From positions 1 through 59,729 of the forward strand of contig CALVAG010000010.1 in the NCBI GenBank assembly GCA_944325445.1: 59,729 nucleotides of DNA. Direction: 5' to 3'. Origin of the DNA: an uncultured Bacteroidales bacterium. GTDB lineage: Bacteria; Bacteroidota; Bacteroidia; Bacteroidales; UBA932. Below the pieces are notes generated by a model that worked only from the letters and a program-made list of their open reading frames with translations, ran no database searches and was not told where the DNA came from. Position 1 is the first letter of the stretch. Each line of letters begins with the position of its first letter. The translations under genes were made by a program, and so were the position numbers. Of the stretch, positions 40,343-50,352 are shown in pieces.

Positions 40343-41599
40343 TCACTCTCTTATTGCTGCAATTCCGGGAAGCTCCTTGCCCTCGAGGTACTCGAGCATT
40401 GCACCGCCGCCGGTAGAGACATAGCTTACCTTGTCTGCATAACCCATCTGGGTAACAGCCGCAACTGAATCGCCTCCGCCGACAAGGGTAAAGGCGCCCT
40501 TCTCTGCAGTAACCTTTGCAAGAATCTCCGCTATTCTCTTTGTACCTACAGCGAATTTTTCCATCTCGAACACTCCTACGGGGCCGTTCCAGAGAATGGT
40601 CTTCGAATCCATGAGAACACCTTCCCACTCCTTGAGAGTGCTCTCCGCAGCATCCATTCCCTCCCAGCCGTCGGGAATCTCATAGTTGTGGCAAACTTTT
40701 GTATTCGCATCCTCCGCGAACTTGTCTGCAATTACGACCTCCTTTGAGAAGTAGAGATTTACACCCTTCTCCTTTGCTTTTGCAATGATGTTGCGCGCAG
40801 TATCCATCTGGTCATCCTCGCAGAGAGAGTTTCCGATCTTCCCGCCCTGAGCCTTCACGAAGGTAAAGACCATGCCGCCGCCGATAATCATGTTGTCCAC
40901 AACGTCGAAGAGGTGCTCTATTATCCCGATTTTTGATGAGACCTTTGCACCGCCGATTATTGCGGTTACAGGATGCGCCGCACCGTGAAGCACCTTGTCT
41001 ATAGCCTTTATTTCGCCCTCCATCACATAACCGAACATCTTGTCGTTGGGGAAGTATTTTGCGATAAGCGCAGTCGAAGCATGGGCGCGGTGAGCCGTAC
41101 CGAAAGCATCGTTGATATAGCAGTCTGCATAAGAGGCAAGAGTCTTTACAAACTCCTTCTGGCTCTCCTTTACCTTTGCCTTTGCAGCTTTCTTCTCCTC
41201 CTCGGTGGCATCGTCTGCCAGCCCGCGGGGTTTGCCCTCCTCCTCTGCATAGAAGCGGAGATTTTCGAGCAAAAGCACTTCGCCCGGTTTAAGGTCCTTT
41301 ACATAATCCTGAGCCTTCATGCAGTCAGGAGCGAATTTTATCTTTGTACCCAATAACTCTTCAATTCTGTAAATAATATGTTTTAGAGAGTACTTTTCAG
41401 TCACTCCCTTTGGTCTGCCGAGGTGCGACATGAGGATAAGCGCGCCGCCGCCTGCCAAAACCTTTTTCAAGGTGGGGATAGCCGCCCTTATTCTTGTATC
41501 GTCCGTAATCTGGAACTGCTCGTTCAACGGAACGTTGAAATCTACTCTGACAATGGCTTTTTTGCCTTTAAAATCATAGGTGTCAATACTTTGTTGCAT
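40343..41599 (-). CDS. pgk: Phosphoglycerate kinase
   Basis: A 418-residue glycolytic kinase moving phosphate between 1,3-bisphosphoglycerate and ADP. Start ATG 41599 ([20 protein letters not shown]); the frame is open two codons further only to a TTG. Motifs: [49 protein letters not shown], and the nucleotide-binding GGGDSVAAV and [13 protein letters not shown] near the end. The length is at the upper end for bacteria and normal for Bacteroidota. Confidence 0.97.
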   Translation of the reverse strand: MQQSIDTYDFKGKKAIVRVDFNVPLNEQFQITDDTRIRAAIPTLKKVLAGGGALILMSHLGRPKGVTEKYSLKHIIYRIEELLGTKIKFAPDCMKAQDYVKDLKPGEVLLLENLRFYAEEEGKPRGLADDATEEEKKAAKAKVKESQKEFVKTLASYADCYINDAFGTAHRAHASTALIAKYFPNDKMFGYVMEGEIKAIDKVLHGAAHPVTAIIGGAKVSSKIGIIEHLFDVVDNMIIGGGMVFTFVKAQGGKIGNSLCEDDQMDTARNIIAKAKEKGVNLYFSKEVVIADKFAEDANTKVCHNYEIPDGWEGMDAAESTLKEWEGVLMDSKTILWNGPVGVFEMEKFAVGTKRIAEILAKVTAEKGAFTLVGGGDSVAAVTQMGYADKVSYVSTGGGAMLEYLEGKELPGIAAIRE

Positions 41600-41708
41600 A
41601 ACCAAAACTTTTTATATTCTTGAATCGCTGCAAAAATAATAAAATTTACAGTTCTTTCGTTTCTTTGTTGTAACTTTGGCGGTCTGTAAAGTTATCATAC
41701 AAAGTACC

Positions 41709-42620
41709 ATGCTTCTGGAGACTCCGAAAAACTGGCCCGATTACGAACTTATAGATTCCGGCGGTTTTGAAAAGTTGGAACGGTTCGGCCCCTGTGTCGT
41801 TGCACGCCCGGAACCGAAGGCCTTATGGCGCAAGACGCTTCCCGAAAAGGAGTGGGAGCGGCTGTCCCACACGAAATTCATAACAGGCGCAGGTTTCGGC
41901 CGGTCAGGCAAAGAGGAGAGCGGGACATGGAAAACGGCCAAAGAGATGCCGCAGCAATGGGCAATCTCATACAAACAGATGAAACTGCGGCTCTCTCTCA
42001 CATCGTTCAAGCATGTGGGAGTCTTTCCGGAACAGGCCCCCAACTGGGATTTTATCTACCGGCAGACAAAAAAGATGGTGGAGAATGCATCACGCACGGG
42101 CGCTCAAACGCCCAAGGTGCTCAACCTCTTTGCCTACACCGGTGCCGCCTCTTTAGCGGCAAGGGCGGCGGGCGCGGATACCACCCATCTGGATTCTGTA
42201 CGCCAGGTGGTGACATGGGCCAGGCAGAACATGGAACTAAGCGGCCTGTCGGATATAAGATGGGTTGTTGAAGATGCCCTCAAATTCGTAAGGCGCGAGG
42301 CAAAAAGAGGAAAACTTTACAACGGGCTGATTCTCGACCCCCCGGCATACGGGCACGGCCCTGACGGAGAAAAATGGAAACTCGACGAGCTTCTCTTCGA
42401 CCTCCTTCTGGAATGTTCGAAGATAGTGGCCCCGAAAAACTCTTTCACCCTGTTGAACCTCTACTCCAACGGCTACTCGGCATTGCTTGCAGATACCGCG
42501 CTCAAAGAGGCTTTCAATGTCGGGAAAGATGAGGGCAAGACGGAATATGGAGAGCTTGTCCTTACAGACAGATTCGGCAAAGCCATGCCCCTGAGCGTAT
42601 TTTCGAGACTAACAAGATAA
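41709..42620 (+). CDS. Class I SAM-dependent rRNA methyltransferase (RlmI/RlmK-like)
   Basis: A 303-residue methyltransferase; the start at ATG 41709 (MLLETPKNWPDYELIDSGGF) replaces an upstream TTG. The SAM fold is visible: KVLNLFAYTGAASLAARAAG, then HLDSVRQVVTWARQNMELSG, and the catalytic-type LILDPPAYGHGP (DPPxF-like motif). The family includes 23S rRNA cytosine-C5 and guanine-N7 methyltransferases; no PUA domain is present, so the exact target is uncertain. A TAACTTTG box at 41671-41678 is a possible -7 element. lgt follows after 20 bases. Confidence 0.85.
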   Translation: MLLETPKNWPDYELIDSGGFEKLERFGPCVVARPEPKALWRKTLPEKEWERLSHTKFITGAGFGRSGKEESGTWKTAKEMPQQWAISYKQMKLRLSLTSFKHVGVFPEQAPNWDFIYRQTKKMVENASRTGAQTPKVLNLFAYTGAASLAARAAGADTTHLDSVRQVVTWARQNMELSGLSDIRWVVEDALKFVRREAKRGKLYNGLILDPPAYGHGPDGEKWKLDELLFDLLLECSKIVAPKNSFTLLNLYSNGYSALLADTALKEAFNVGKDEGKTEYGELVLTDRFGKAMPLSVFSRLTR

Positions 42621-42640
42621 GATAACCGGATAACAGAAAA

Positions 42641-43510
42641 ATGATTCTTTCACTACCCGCTGCATTTGCAATAAACTGGAACGTAAATCCAGACCTTATA
42701 ACCATAGGGTCTCTGCACATAAGATACTACAGCCTCTTCTTCGTAATAGGATTCTGGTTGGGCTACAGGCTTTTCGTCTACTTCTACAAACGGGAGGACC
42801 TGCCGGTATCGCTTCTGGACCCGCTGCTCTTTACGCTCATTGTCTGCACCATCGTAGGGGCAAGGCTCGGCCACGTGCTCTTTTACCAGCCGGATTACTA
42901 CCTCGCACACCCGGCGGAGATATTCAAGATATGGCACGGAGGGCTCGCCTCGCACGGCGGAGCCATTGCCATTCTCATAGGCCTCTGGTGGTATGCACGG
43001 CATTACGGGAAAAAGTACCGTTTCGATTTTCTCTGGATATTGGACAGAATAGGCATTGCCATTGCATTTGCCGGAATGTTCATCAGACTGGGAAACCTCA
43101 TGAATTCCGAGATTTACGGAGATGTCACGGATTTGCCGTGGGGGTTCGTATTCCTCAGGAACGGGGAGATATTCCCCAAACACCCCACCCAGCTTTATGA
43201 GGCCCTCGCCTATCTGATTTTGGGAATTGCACTGCTTATGCTCTACAGATACCGGCTCGGCAGGCTCAAACGGGGATTTTTGTTCGGTCTCTTTCTGACC
43301 GGCCTTTTCGGGGCCCGTTTCCTGATAGAGCTCATAAAGGAGCCCCAGGTAGAATTCGAACAGACAATGACCCTGAACATGGGACAGTTGCTAAGCATAC
43401 CGTTTGTGATTGCCGGCATAATTCTGATGATACGCAGCCGCTACATCGCCGTACCCGCAATGAGAGAGACGGCAAAAGAGGCCAAGGAAAAGAGCGCGAA
43501 GATACGTTAG
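42641..43510 (+). CDS. lgt: Prolipoprotein diacylglyceryl transferase
   Basis: A 289-residue inner-membrane enzyme that adds diacylglycerol to lipobox cysteines, needed for the many lipoproteins in this window. Several membrane helices and the family motifs: [52 protein letters not shown], then [20 protein letters not shown] and the [12 protein letters not shown] segment. The C terminus is basic. The stop overlaps the convergent smpB stop by four bases. Confidence 0.96.
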   Translation: MILSLPAAFAINWNVNPDLITIGSLHIRYYSLFFVIGFWLGYRLFVYFYKREDLPVSLLDPLLFTLIVCTIVGARLGHVLFYQPDYYLAHPAEIFKIWHGGLASHGGAIAILIGLWWYARHYGKKYRFDFLWILDRIGIAIAFAGMFIRLGNLMNSEIYGDVTDLPWGFVFLRNGEIFPKHPTQLYEALAYLILGIALLMLYRYRLGRLKRGFLFGLFLTGLFGARFLIELIKEPQVEFEQTMTLNMGQLLSIPFVIAGIILMIRSRYIAVPAMRETAKEAKEKSAKIR

Positions 43511-43956
43511 AAGCGCTCCATGGCCCGTTTCAGATCCTTTTCCTTGATGGATTCGCGCTTGTCGTACTCCTTCTTTCCGCGTGCAAGCGCAATATTCAGT
43601 TTCGCATAGCCGTTTTCGGCAATAAAGAGCCTTGTGGCCACAATCGTAAGCCCCTTTTCCTTCACTGCCCTCTGCAATTTGCGCAGTTCCTTTTTATTGA
43701 GGAGCAGTTTTCTGTCGCGCCGGGGGTCATGGTTGAAGAGATTCCCCCACCAATACTCGGCAATGTGCATGTTCTTTACATAAAGCTCGCCGCCGGCAAA
43801 ATAGCAGTAGCTGTCTGCAAGCGACGCCTTGCCCGAGCGTATAGATTTTATCTCGGTGCCGGAAAGCACAATCCCGGCCGTATATTTTTCCAGAAACTCG
43901 TATTCGAACCCGGCCCGCTTGTTCTTTATCTCTATATTGCTTTTGCTCTTGCCCAT
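43507..43956 (-). CDS. smpB: SsrA-binding protein SmpB
   Basis: A 149-residue tmRNA partner for rescue of stalled ribosomes. Start ATG 43956 ([20 protein letters not shown]); the frame is open far upstream but the family starts here. Motifs: [58 protein letters not shown], and the basic tail [20 protein letters not shown]. The tmRNA gene (ssrA) is not in the window. Confidence 0.96.
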   Translation of the reverse strand: MGKSKSNIEIKNKRAGFEYEFLEKYTAGIVLSGTEIKSIRSGKASLADSYCYFAGGELYVKNMHIAEYWWGNLFNHDPRRDRKLLLNKKELRKLQRAVKEKGLTIVATRLFIAENGYAKLNIALARGKKEYDKRESIKEKDLKRAMERF

Positions 43957-44118
43957 AATCTTCACTTTGCAAAGACCAAGATGCGGCAACTCTCCTTTCC
44001 GCTGCATCCCCGGTGCGAAGATAAATATAAACTCTAAAATTTTTGCTACATTCGCATTCAAACTTTTCAATACCGGACAGTGCCCAGACAGCAAGAGTAC
44101 ATATCTGACGAAAGACTC

Positions 44119-45009
44119 ATGCAGATAGCGCAGGAGTATGATGCAATTTGCATACTCGGCCCCACGGCAAGCGGGAAAAGCCGTTTTGCCGTGGAACTTG
44201 CACGGAGATTCGACCCGGTGGCGGAAATTCTCTCCGCAGATTCCCGTCAGGTTTACAGAAAAATGGATATAGGTACCGGAAAAGACCTGTCTGAATATGG
44301 CAATGTCCCGTACCATCTCATAGATATTGCCGATGCCGGGGAAAAGTACAATATTTTCCGTTACCAGCGCGATTTCGCCGCAGCCTATGCAGATGTAAAA
44401 AAGAGAGGGAAAACCGCGATTATCTGCGGAGGGTCCGGGCTCTACATCGAGTCGGTGACAAGAGGCTATTTCCTGCATGATGTAAAGCCCGACATTGAAC
44501 TGCGCAACTCGCTGGAAAAGGAGAGCCTCGAAAGACTTAAACAGATATTGCGGCAGCTAAAGGAGAGGCGCGGGGCCAAACTGCACAACAACACCGACGT
44601 AGATACTAAAAAAAGGGCCATACGGGCCATTGAAATAGAGAAATTCGCTGCAGAGCATGAACTGAACGTCAAAGAAAATCTCACATTGCCCCAAAAGGTC
44701 TGCTACATGGGCATAGAGGTAGATAGGGAGGAACGCAACCGCAGAATAGACGAACGGCTGCATCGCCGGCTCGATGAAGGAATGGTAGAGGAGGTAAAAG
44801 CGCTGATGGACTCCGGCCTTTCGGCAGAAGATTTGATTTATTACGGTCTGGAATACAAGTTCATAACGCTCTACCTTATCGGGAAGATGGGTTACGGCGA
44901 AATGGTGGAAAAACTCGCCGTCGCAATCCACCAGTTTGCCAAACGGCAGATGACATGGTTTCGTGGCATGGAGCGGAAAGGCATTGAAATAGAGTGGATA
45001 AAAATATAA
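44119..45009 (+). CDS. miaA: tRNA dimethylallyltransferase
   Basis: Enzyme that adds dimethylallyl to A37 of tRNAs reading U-starting codons. The P-loop is [30 protein letters not shown] and [20 protein letters not shown] are characteristic, and [11 protein letters not shown] lies near the C terminus. I prefer ATG 44119 ([20 protein letters not shown]) with a GAAAG about 8 bases ahead; a GTG at 44080 gives 13 extra residues and cannot be excluded. Confidence 0.95.
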   Translation: MQIAQEYDAICILGPTASGKSRFAVELARRFDPVAEILSADSRQVYRKMDIGTGKDLSEYGNVPYHLIDIADAGEKYNIFRYQRDFAAAYADVKKRGKTAIICGGSGLYIESVTRGYFLHDVKPDIELRNSLEKESLERLKQILRQLKERRGAKLHNNTDVDTKKRAIRAIEIEKFAAEHELNVKENLTLPQKVCYMGIEVDREERNRRIDERLHRRLDEGMVEEVKALMDSGLSAEDLIYYGLEYKFITLYLIGKMGYGEMVEKLAVAIHQFAKRQMTWFRGMERKGIEIEWIKI

Positions 45010-45019
45010 AACAGTAAAT

Positions 45020-46186
45020 ATGAAAATCCTGTATCTTAAAATTCTGGTGCTGCTGGCTATCCTTACGGTCTCGATGGATGCTGCAGGCCAGAAAGCATCA
45101 GAACTCGAATATTACGATGTAAGAGAACTCGGCCTGCCCGTCATAGGCAAAGGCTTTACAGATTGCATAAGGCAAAACGATACAGTATCCGACGGTTACT
45201 ATACCCGTCTTCCGGCATCCGTACAGAACAGCATAAGAAAGGCTGTCTGGGATTTGGGGCAGAACTCCTCCGGTATTGCGGTACGTTTCAGGAGCGATTC
45301 CAAATGCATAGGGGCGAAATGGAAACTGCTCAACAATTTTTCTATGGCCCACATGGCTGCTACAGGGATAAGGGGATTGGATCTGTATGCCCTGGGAGAG
45401 GATAACGAGTGGCATTTCGCAGGTACCGCCCAGCCGAACGGGAAAGAGTCCCGCAATGTATTCATCAGGAAAATGGACGGCCGTATGAGGGAATATCTGA
45501 TGTACCTGCCCCTTTACGACGGGGTGATAAGCCTTGAAATAGGCATAGACAGCACTGCATCCCTTCTGATGCCGGAAAATCCCGACCTTCTTCCCCTCTC
45601 TGCAGAAAATCCGGCGGAAGGGGCGATCCTGATTTACGGGACAAGCGTAACGCAGGGAGGCTGTGCGACCCGCCCCGGAATGTCCTTTACATCGATTCTC
45701 GAAAGATGGCTGCACCGCCAGACAATAAACCTCGGTTTCAGCGGAAACGGCAGGATGGATAAAATCATGGCCGATGAAATTGCAAAAGTCCCGGCTTCCG
45801 TTTATGTGATAGACTGTCTGGCCAACTGCGATTACGATATTGTGCGCGACAGTACCGAATATTTCATAAGGACAATAGCTGAGGCCAATCCGCAGACGCC
45901 GATTCTAATGCTCTCCAACTACTGCTACCCCTACCACTGGCTCGATGCGCAGTTCCGCGAAGATGCGGCAAAAGAGAATGCCCTCTGGAAAGAATTCTGC
46001 GACAAACTCCGTAAGGAGGGATATAAAAACATAAAATACATAGACCTCTATTCGGAATGCAACATGAAGAAATCCGCCATAGGCCCCGACCATGAAGGGA
46101 CGGTAGACGGAGTACACATGACAGACCTCGGATTCCTGCGTTATGCAGAGACGCTTCTGCCATATCTTGAAAAGGCTCTGAAATAA
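45020..46186 (+). CDS. Exported SGNH/GDSL hydrolase with N-terminal GxDLY domain
   Basis: A 388-residue secreted esterase-like protein. Signal peptide to about residue 23 (AAGQ), an N-terminal beta-sandwich domain (residues 30-190) with the motif GLDLYALGEDNEWHFAGTA, then an SGNH catalytic domain: IYGTSVTQGG (Ser209), LGFSGNGRMD, DCLANCD, and DGVHMTDLGFLRY (Asp and His). Relatives include sugar acetylesterases and sialate O-acetylesterases, so deacylation of a glycan is the best guess. It starts 10 bases after miaA. Confidence 0.9.
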   Translation: MKILYLKILVLLAILTVSMDAAGQKASELEYYDVRELGLPVIGKGFTDCIRQNDTVSDGYYTRLPASVQNSIRKAVWDLGQNSSGIAVRFRSDSKCIGAKWKLLNNFSMAHMAATGIRGLDLYALGEDNEWHFAGTAQPNGKESRNVFIRKMDGRMREYLMYLPLYDGVISLEIGIDSTASLLMPENPDLLPLSAENPAEGAILIYGTSVTQGGCATRPGMSFTSILERWLHRQTINLGFSGNGRMDKIMADEIAKVPASVYVIDCLANCDYDIVRDSTEYFIRTIAEANPQTPILMLSNYCYPYHWLDAQFREDAAKENALWKEFCDKLRKEGYKNIKYIDLYSECNMKKSAIGPDHEGTVDGVHMTDLGFLRYAETLLPYLEKALK

Positions 46187-46189
46187 CCG

Positions 46190-46690
46190 CTAATAGAGGG
46201 TGAGATATTCCCACTCCCCGCCCCAGAGATCGAGATACCGCATGAAATCTTCGTTTGTGACAACAAGGTCTGCGGTATTGTCGTTCGGATGGAAACTCAG
46301 CAGCCGGGCATCCTGCAGATTCCTGTCAAGGAACAGTTTCACCTCCCTGCCGGTATCGTTTATAAGCCCGAAAGGAGAGACCGAACCTGGAAGAAGCCCG
46401 AGATATTTCTCCATACGCGCTTGAGAGGCAAAACTCAATTTGCCCTGATGCAACATTTTCTCTATATCGTGGATTGCCATCTGATGATGGCACTCGAATA
46501 CCACAAGGTAATGTTTGTCACCCTTGTGGTTTCTCATAAACAGATTCTTGCAATGAGTCGCATCCACATCTTTCCAATACTCCAAAGCTATCTCTACAGT
46601 AGGGAGCGGGGGATGCGTGTACATGGTGTAGGGAATATTCCAAAGGTCTAGCTGCTGCAGGACCTTCTCCCTTCTCTCCAGTTGTGTCAT
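46190..46690 (-). CDS. YbaK/ProX-type aminoacyl-tRNA deacylase
   Basis: A 166-residue editing enzyme of the prolyl-tRNA deacylase family (ProX/PrdX), which removes wrongly attached amino acids such as alanine. Pattern: YTHPPLPTVEIALEY, THCKNLFMRNHKGDKHYLVV with the conserved lysine, GKLSFASQARMEKYLGLLPG and SVSPFGLIND. It is convergent with the SGNH gene and lies 2 bases downstream of secG. Confidence 0.9.
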   Translation of the reverse strand: MTQLERREKVLQQLDLWNIPYTMYTHPPLPTVEIALEYWKDVDATHCKNLFMRNHKGDKHYLVVFECHHQMAIHDIEKMLHQGKLSFASQARMEKYLGLLPGSVSPFGLINDTGREVKLFLDRNLQDARLLSFHPNDNTADLVVTNEDFMRYLDLWGGEWEYLTLY

Positions 46691-46692
46691 TT

Positions 46693-47076
46693 TTACTCGG
46701 CTTGCGGAGCTGACTCTTGTGCAGGCGCAGCAGGAGCATCCTGTACGGGCGCCTCTTGAGAAGGTGCAATCGGATCTATGGGGAACTGAGGTTGCGCAGG
46801 TACCGATGCCGCATTCTCTATCTGGTCTTTAAGTGTAGAAGATGTAGCCTTTCTGGTAGATACGAACGCCGTTGCCAACACGCACAGAACAATGATTATT
46901 ATGGCAAGAGTCCATGTAGTCTTCTCCAATATGTCTGCAGTCTGCCTTACGCCGAATGCCTGGTTGCCTGCCGCAAAATTGGCTGCAAGTCCGCCTCCCT
47001 TCGAATTCTGGACAAGTACTACCAATGTAAGAAGTACACTCGCAATAACAATGATAATAGCGATAGTTGTATACAT
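46693..47076 (-). CDS. secG: Preprotein translocase subunit SecG
   Basis: A 127-residue membrane protein of the SecYEG translocon. Two helices (TIAIIIVIASVLLTLVVLVQ and TWTLAIIIIVLCVLATAFV) flank the typical NSKGGGLAANFAAGNQAFGV loop. A proline/alanine/glutamine-rich tail (VPAQPQFPIDPIAPSQEAPV) extends beyond the usual length, common in Bacteroidota. Confidence 0.93.
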   Translation of the reverse strand: MYTTIAIIIVIASVLLTLVVLVQNSKGGGLAANFAAGNQAFGVRQTADILEKTTWTLAIIIIVLCVLATAFVSTRKATSSTLKDQIENAASVPAQPQFPIDPIAPSQEAPVQDAPAAPAQESAPQAE

Positions 47077-47080
47077 ATAT

Positions 47081-47662
47081 CTAGCTCTTTTTTAATTTTA
47101 TTTCGTCAACAAGGGTTGCAAAGTAAGCACTTTTTTCCGGATATAGCAAAATTAGTTTCGCATAAACCTTAATCGCCTCATCGTAATAGCCTTGCTCCGC
47201 ATAGATTCTTGCAAGCGTTTCGGTATAAAAATCGGAAAGGTCGAATTCCGGAATGGAGGTTTCATCCATGAAATCGGAGGATACCGGAAGAGCGTCTCCT
47301 CTGCCGGGTTTGAAATCAGATTCGCCGACAGAACGCAGCTCTTCGGGGGAAAAATAATCGGCGCCCGCCAATATATATTGGGGTTCATTCTCCCTTGCAG
47401 CGGGACTTATCGCCACAAAATCTATGACATTCCCCTCCTCCGGAGCATCGTTTGCCGTTTTATTTTCCAGAATATCATATATGCGGCATATCGACGGATA
47501 ATATGCGGAATCCTCCCTTGCCTTCTGCTCGGCAGAGCCGGTATCGGCAGCCGCAAGTTTCTCCACGAGCTTCACCCTTGCATATGAATACCATGGATAA
47601 AAAAATACCAGCCTCTCCAATTGGGATATGTCGTAATTTCCGACCACAGGTTTGTTTGCCAT
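47081..47662 (-). CDS. Hypothetical protein with TPR-like C terminus
   Basis: A 193-residue protein starting at ATG 47662 (MANKPVVGNYDISQLERLVF). The N-terminal half is conserved around FFYPWYSYARVKLVEKL; the C-terminal 40 residues form a tetratricopeptide-like unit (LARIYAEQGYYDEAIKVYAK). No signal peptide or membrane segment. Found between lptE and secG in Bacteroidota; the function is unknown. Its start lies 5 bases before the end of lptE on the same strand. Confidence 0.78.
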   Translation of the reverse strand: MANKPVVGNYDISQLERLVFFYPWYSYARVKLVEKLAAADTGSAEQKAREDSAYYPSICRIYDILENKTANDAPEEGNVIDFVAISPAARENEPQYILAGADYFSPEELRSVGESDFKPGRGDALPVSSDFMDETSIPEFDLSDFYTETLARIYAEQGYYDEAIKVYAKLILLYPEKSAYFATLVDEIKLKKS

Positions 47663-47666
47663 AATC

Positions 47667-48170
47667 TTACCAGTTTGCAACCGTAGCATTGAAAATATCT
47701 TCGACCAATATCTCTACGATATCTTCGCACAGCCCGTTCTCGACGGCATCGAGAGAGTTATTGGAATCATAATCCTGAAATGCCGCAAAGGATTTTTCAA
47801 AATTCTCCTCCTCGTGCCTGTTATTTTTATAAGTTATTCTGACGGTTATGGTCAGTCTGTTCTGCGAAGCCACCTCGTCCGAGGTTACCGCCGTAGGAGT
47901 GACATCATAATTCGTTATTATGCCGGAAACCTCAAGATCGCCCTCCTCCGGAAGCATCTCGAGATTGGTCAGCCTGCGATATTTGTCCTGCAGGGCATTG
48001 GTAAGAGTATTGCTTAAGGAGGGGTTTACCTTCATAGCCCTGTTCTCGATAGTATAAACTGAAATGGATTTTACATCAGGGGCTATCGAGGTACCTGAAA
48101 ATGAATAAATCCCGCATCCGGCAAGACAAAGTGAAAACATAAATGCAATCAAGACCGCAATCCTTCTCAT
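47667..48170 (-). CDS. lptE: LptE-family lipopolysaccharide-assembly lipoprotein
   Basis: A 167-residue outer-membrane lipoprotein (signal ending CLAGC, cysteine 19). In Bacteroidota this family (GIYSFSGTSIAPDVKSISVY) plugs the LptD barrel during LPS export. The fold shows LSNTLTNALQDKYRRLTNLE and a central VSGIITNYDVTPTAVTSDEV. It follows the sigma-54 activator by 5 bases. Assignment rests on sequence form and the conserved neighbourhood with secG. Confidence 0.88.
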   Translation of the reverse strand: MRRIAVLIAFMFSLCLAGCGIYSFSGTSIAPDVKSISVYTIENRAMKVNPSLSNTLTNALQDKYRRLTNLEMLPEEGDLEVSGIITNYDVTPTAVTSDEVASQNRLTITVRITYKNNRHEEENFEKSFAAFQDYDSNNSLDAVENGLCEDIVEILVEDIFNATVANW

Positions 48171-48175
48171 ATATG

Positions 48176-49393
48176 CTAAATATTAAGATTCAATTCTTTG
48201 ATTTTCCTGTACAGCGTCCTTTCCGAAATTCCGAGTTCCGCCGCAGCCTCCCTTCTCCTGCCATTGTGCTTTTCAAGACATTTTTTGATAAGTTCGGCAT
48301 TTACGGACGGGATGGAGAGGGTCTGCTGCAGCGGCTCTTCCGTATGCCTATCCTCGCCTTCGACCGGCGTATATACCGTCTCTTCCGCTACCTGCGTCCG
48401 TTTCGGATTATTGGATACGACTGCCGGAGCCGGATTCAGATATGTAGCATCTCCTATCTTCGTTCCGCCCTGCGAAGCCATATCGACACGCTCCTTGAGA
48501 TGGGCAATCTCCTGTTTCAACTGGAATATCATCTTATACAGCAAATCCCTGTCGGATATGAAATCGCCGTTGCCGCCTGACGCGCTGTTCAAAACCGGCA
48601 ATTGTTCCGGAGTATCCTCCGGCAGATATCTTTTAAGCACATCCGCTTCTATTGTCCTGTTGCTCTCCAGTACCGACATCTGCTCGGCAACGCTTTTCAG
48701 CTGCCTTATATTTCCAGGCCATCTGTAATCTTTCAGAAGAATCTGCGCATCGTGCGACAACCTTATTACTGGCATTTTGTATTTATCCGCGAAATCGAGC
48801 GAAAATTTTCTGAAAAGCAAATTGATATCTCCCTTGCGTTCCCTGAGCGGAGGGACTGTTATCGGGACAGTATTCAACCTGTAATAAAGATCCTCCCTGA
48901 ATTTCCCGGTCTGCATTGCATGCAACAAATTCACATTGGTCGCGGCAACGACCCTTACGTTCGTCTTCTGTACCTTTGAAGAGCCCACCTTGTAAAACTC
49001 GCCGTTCTGCAGGACTCTCAGCAATCGCACCTGTGTGGAAGGGGGAAGCTCCCCGACCTCATCCAGGAAAATGGTTCCGCCGTCGGCCACTTCGAAGTAG
49101 CCTTTACGCATTTCGCTCGCACCGGTGAACGAGCCTTTTTCATGGCCGAAAAGCTCCGAATCTATCGTGCCTTCCGGTATTGCCCCGCAGTTTATGGCGA
49201 CATACATGCCATGTTTTCTGGAGCTGTACTGGTGTATTATCTGCGGAATGGCCTCCTTTCCCACACCGCTCTCGCCGGTTATCAGGACCGAAAGATCCGT
49301 CCATGCCACCTGCACCGCAATATCGATTGCCCGGTTCAGTTGCGGATCATCGCCTATTATATCGAATCTCTGTTTTATGCTCTGTAATTCCAT
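48176..49393 (-). CDS. Sigma-54-dependent transcriptional activator without sensor domain
   Basis: A 405-residue AAA+ activator. Start ATG 49393 (MELQSIKQRFDIIGDDPQLN). It opens at once with the ATPase: Walker A TGESGVGKE at about 39-47, the sigma-54 loop as HEKGSFTGAS (family consensus GAFTGA), Walker B GGTIFLDEVGELPPSTQVRL, then RVVAATNVNL and the sensor-2 WPGNIRQL. The C terminus is a Fis-type helix-turn-helix (KHNGRRREAAAELGISERTL). No receiver, GAF or PAS domain lies ahead, so activity must be set by level or by a partner. First gene of the lptE-secG operon. Confidence 0.93.
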   Translation of the reverse strand: MELQSIKQRFDIIGDDPQLNRAIDIAVQVAWTDLSVLITGESGVGKEAIPQIIHQYSSRKHGMYVAINCGAIPEGTIDSELFGHEKGSFTGASEMRKGYFEVADGGTIFLDEVGELPPSTQVRLLRVLQNGEFYKVGSSKVQKTNVRVVAATNVNLLHAMQTGKFREDLYYRLNTVPITVPPLRERKGDINLLFRKFSLDFADKYKMPVIRLSHDAQILLKDYRWPGNIRQLKSVAEQMSVLESNRTIEADVLKRYLPEDTPEQLPVLNSASGGNGDFISDRDLLYKMIFQLKQEIAHLKERVDMASQGGTKIGDATYLNPAPAVVSNNPKRTQVAEETVYTPVEGEDRHTEEPLQQTLSIPSVNAELIKKCLEKHNGRRREAAAELGISERTLYRKIKELNLNI

Positions 49394-49486
49394 AGAGTGC
49401 AAAATTAAAAAAAGCATCTTAAACAACAAATCCATAAAAACACTATCTTAGAGGCGATTTTAAGTTAATTTCACTATCGGTTATAT

Positions 49487-50242
49487 ATGAATGTATTGGC
49501 AATAATTCCGGCCCGGTACGGTTCTTCCCGTTTCCCCGGCAAGCCCCTGGCCATGGTAAGGGGAAAAAGTATGATACAACGCGTCTATGAACAGAGTTCA
49601 AAGGCTTTTTCCGATGTATGTGTCGCCACGGACGACACCAGAATTTATGACGCGGTAGAAAAATTCGGAGGAGTTGCCGTAATGACCTCCCAATCGCATC
49701 AAAGCGGCACAGACCGTGCCCTGGAAGCGCTTCATATTTATACCCGCAACTTTTCCAAACAGTTCGACATAGTCATAAACGTACAGGGCGACGAGCCGTT
49801 CATCCGTCCCGAACAGCTTCTGGAACTGAAAGGCTGTTTCGAAGACGATGAAGTGGAAATCGCGACGCTTGTCAAAAAAATAGAGAGCGAAGACGAGCTG
49901 CGGAACAACAACACCCCCAAGGTAGTTCTGGATAAAAAGATGAATGCCCTCTATTTCAGCCGCACTCCTATTCCGTTTGCAAGAGATTGCAGCATAGATG
50001 AAAAATTCATAAAAGAAAATACATTTTTCAAACATATCGGGCTTTACGGATACAGATGCGATATTCTGGAAAGAATCTGCGCCCTTCCGCAAAGCTATCT
50101 CGAAAAGACAGAAAAACTCGAACAGCTCAGATGGCTTGAAAACGGATATAAAATAAGGGTTGCGGTCACCTGTTTCCAGACTCACGCCGTGGATACTCCT
50201 CAGGATTTGGATTATCTGAACTCCGACAATTTCAAGTTTTAA
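49487..50242 (+). CDS. kdsB: 3-deoxy-manno-octulosonate cytidylyltransferase
   Basis: A 251-residue enzyme activating Kdo with CTP for lipid A core synthesis. Opening IIPARYGSSRFPGKPLAMVR, then VCVATDDTRIYDAVEKFGG, HQSGTDRALEAL, NVQGDEPFIRPEQL and HIGLYGYRCDILERI are diagnostic. It is divergent from the sigma-54/lptE operon, so two LPS functions share one intergenic region. Confidence 0.96.
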   Translation: MNVLAIIPARYGSSRFPGKPLAMVRGKSMIQRVYEQSSKAFSDVCVATDDTRIYDAVEKFGGVAVMTSQSHQSGTDRALEALHIYTRNFSKQFDIVINVQGDEPFIRPEQLLELKGCFEDDEVEIATLVKKIESEDELRNNNTPKVVLDKKMNALYFSRTPIPFARDCSIDEKFIKENTFFKHIGLYGYRCDILERICALPQSYLEKTEKLEQLRWLENGYKIRVAVTCFQTHAVDTPQDLDYLNSDNFKF

Positions 50243-50274
50243 CGTAACTGCATTTCTTTTTTATACTTTTTTAC

Positions 50275-50282
50275 TATATTTG
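50275..50282 (+). promoter_or_regulatory. Likely -7 promoter box of the OmpA-like lipoprotein gene
   Basis: TATATTTG matches TAnnTTTG and is followed by a 63-base A-rich leader to the ATG at 50353. The upstream region is T-rich without a clear TTTG at -33. Confidence 0.4.
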
Positions 50283-50352
50283 CACATTGATGTATTGTGC
50301 TTAATCAGGATTATACATTTGGAATTATTATAAACCTTAAAACAATTTAAAA

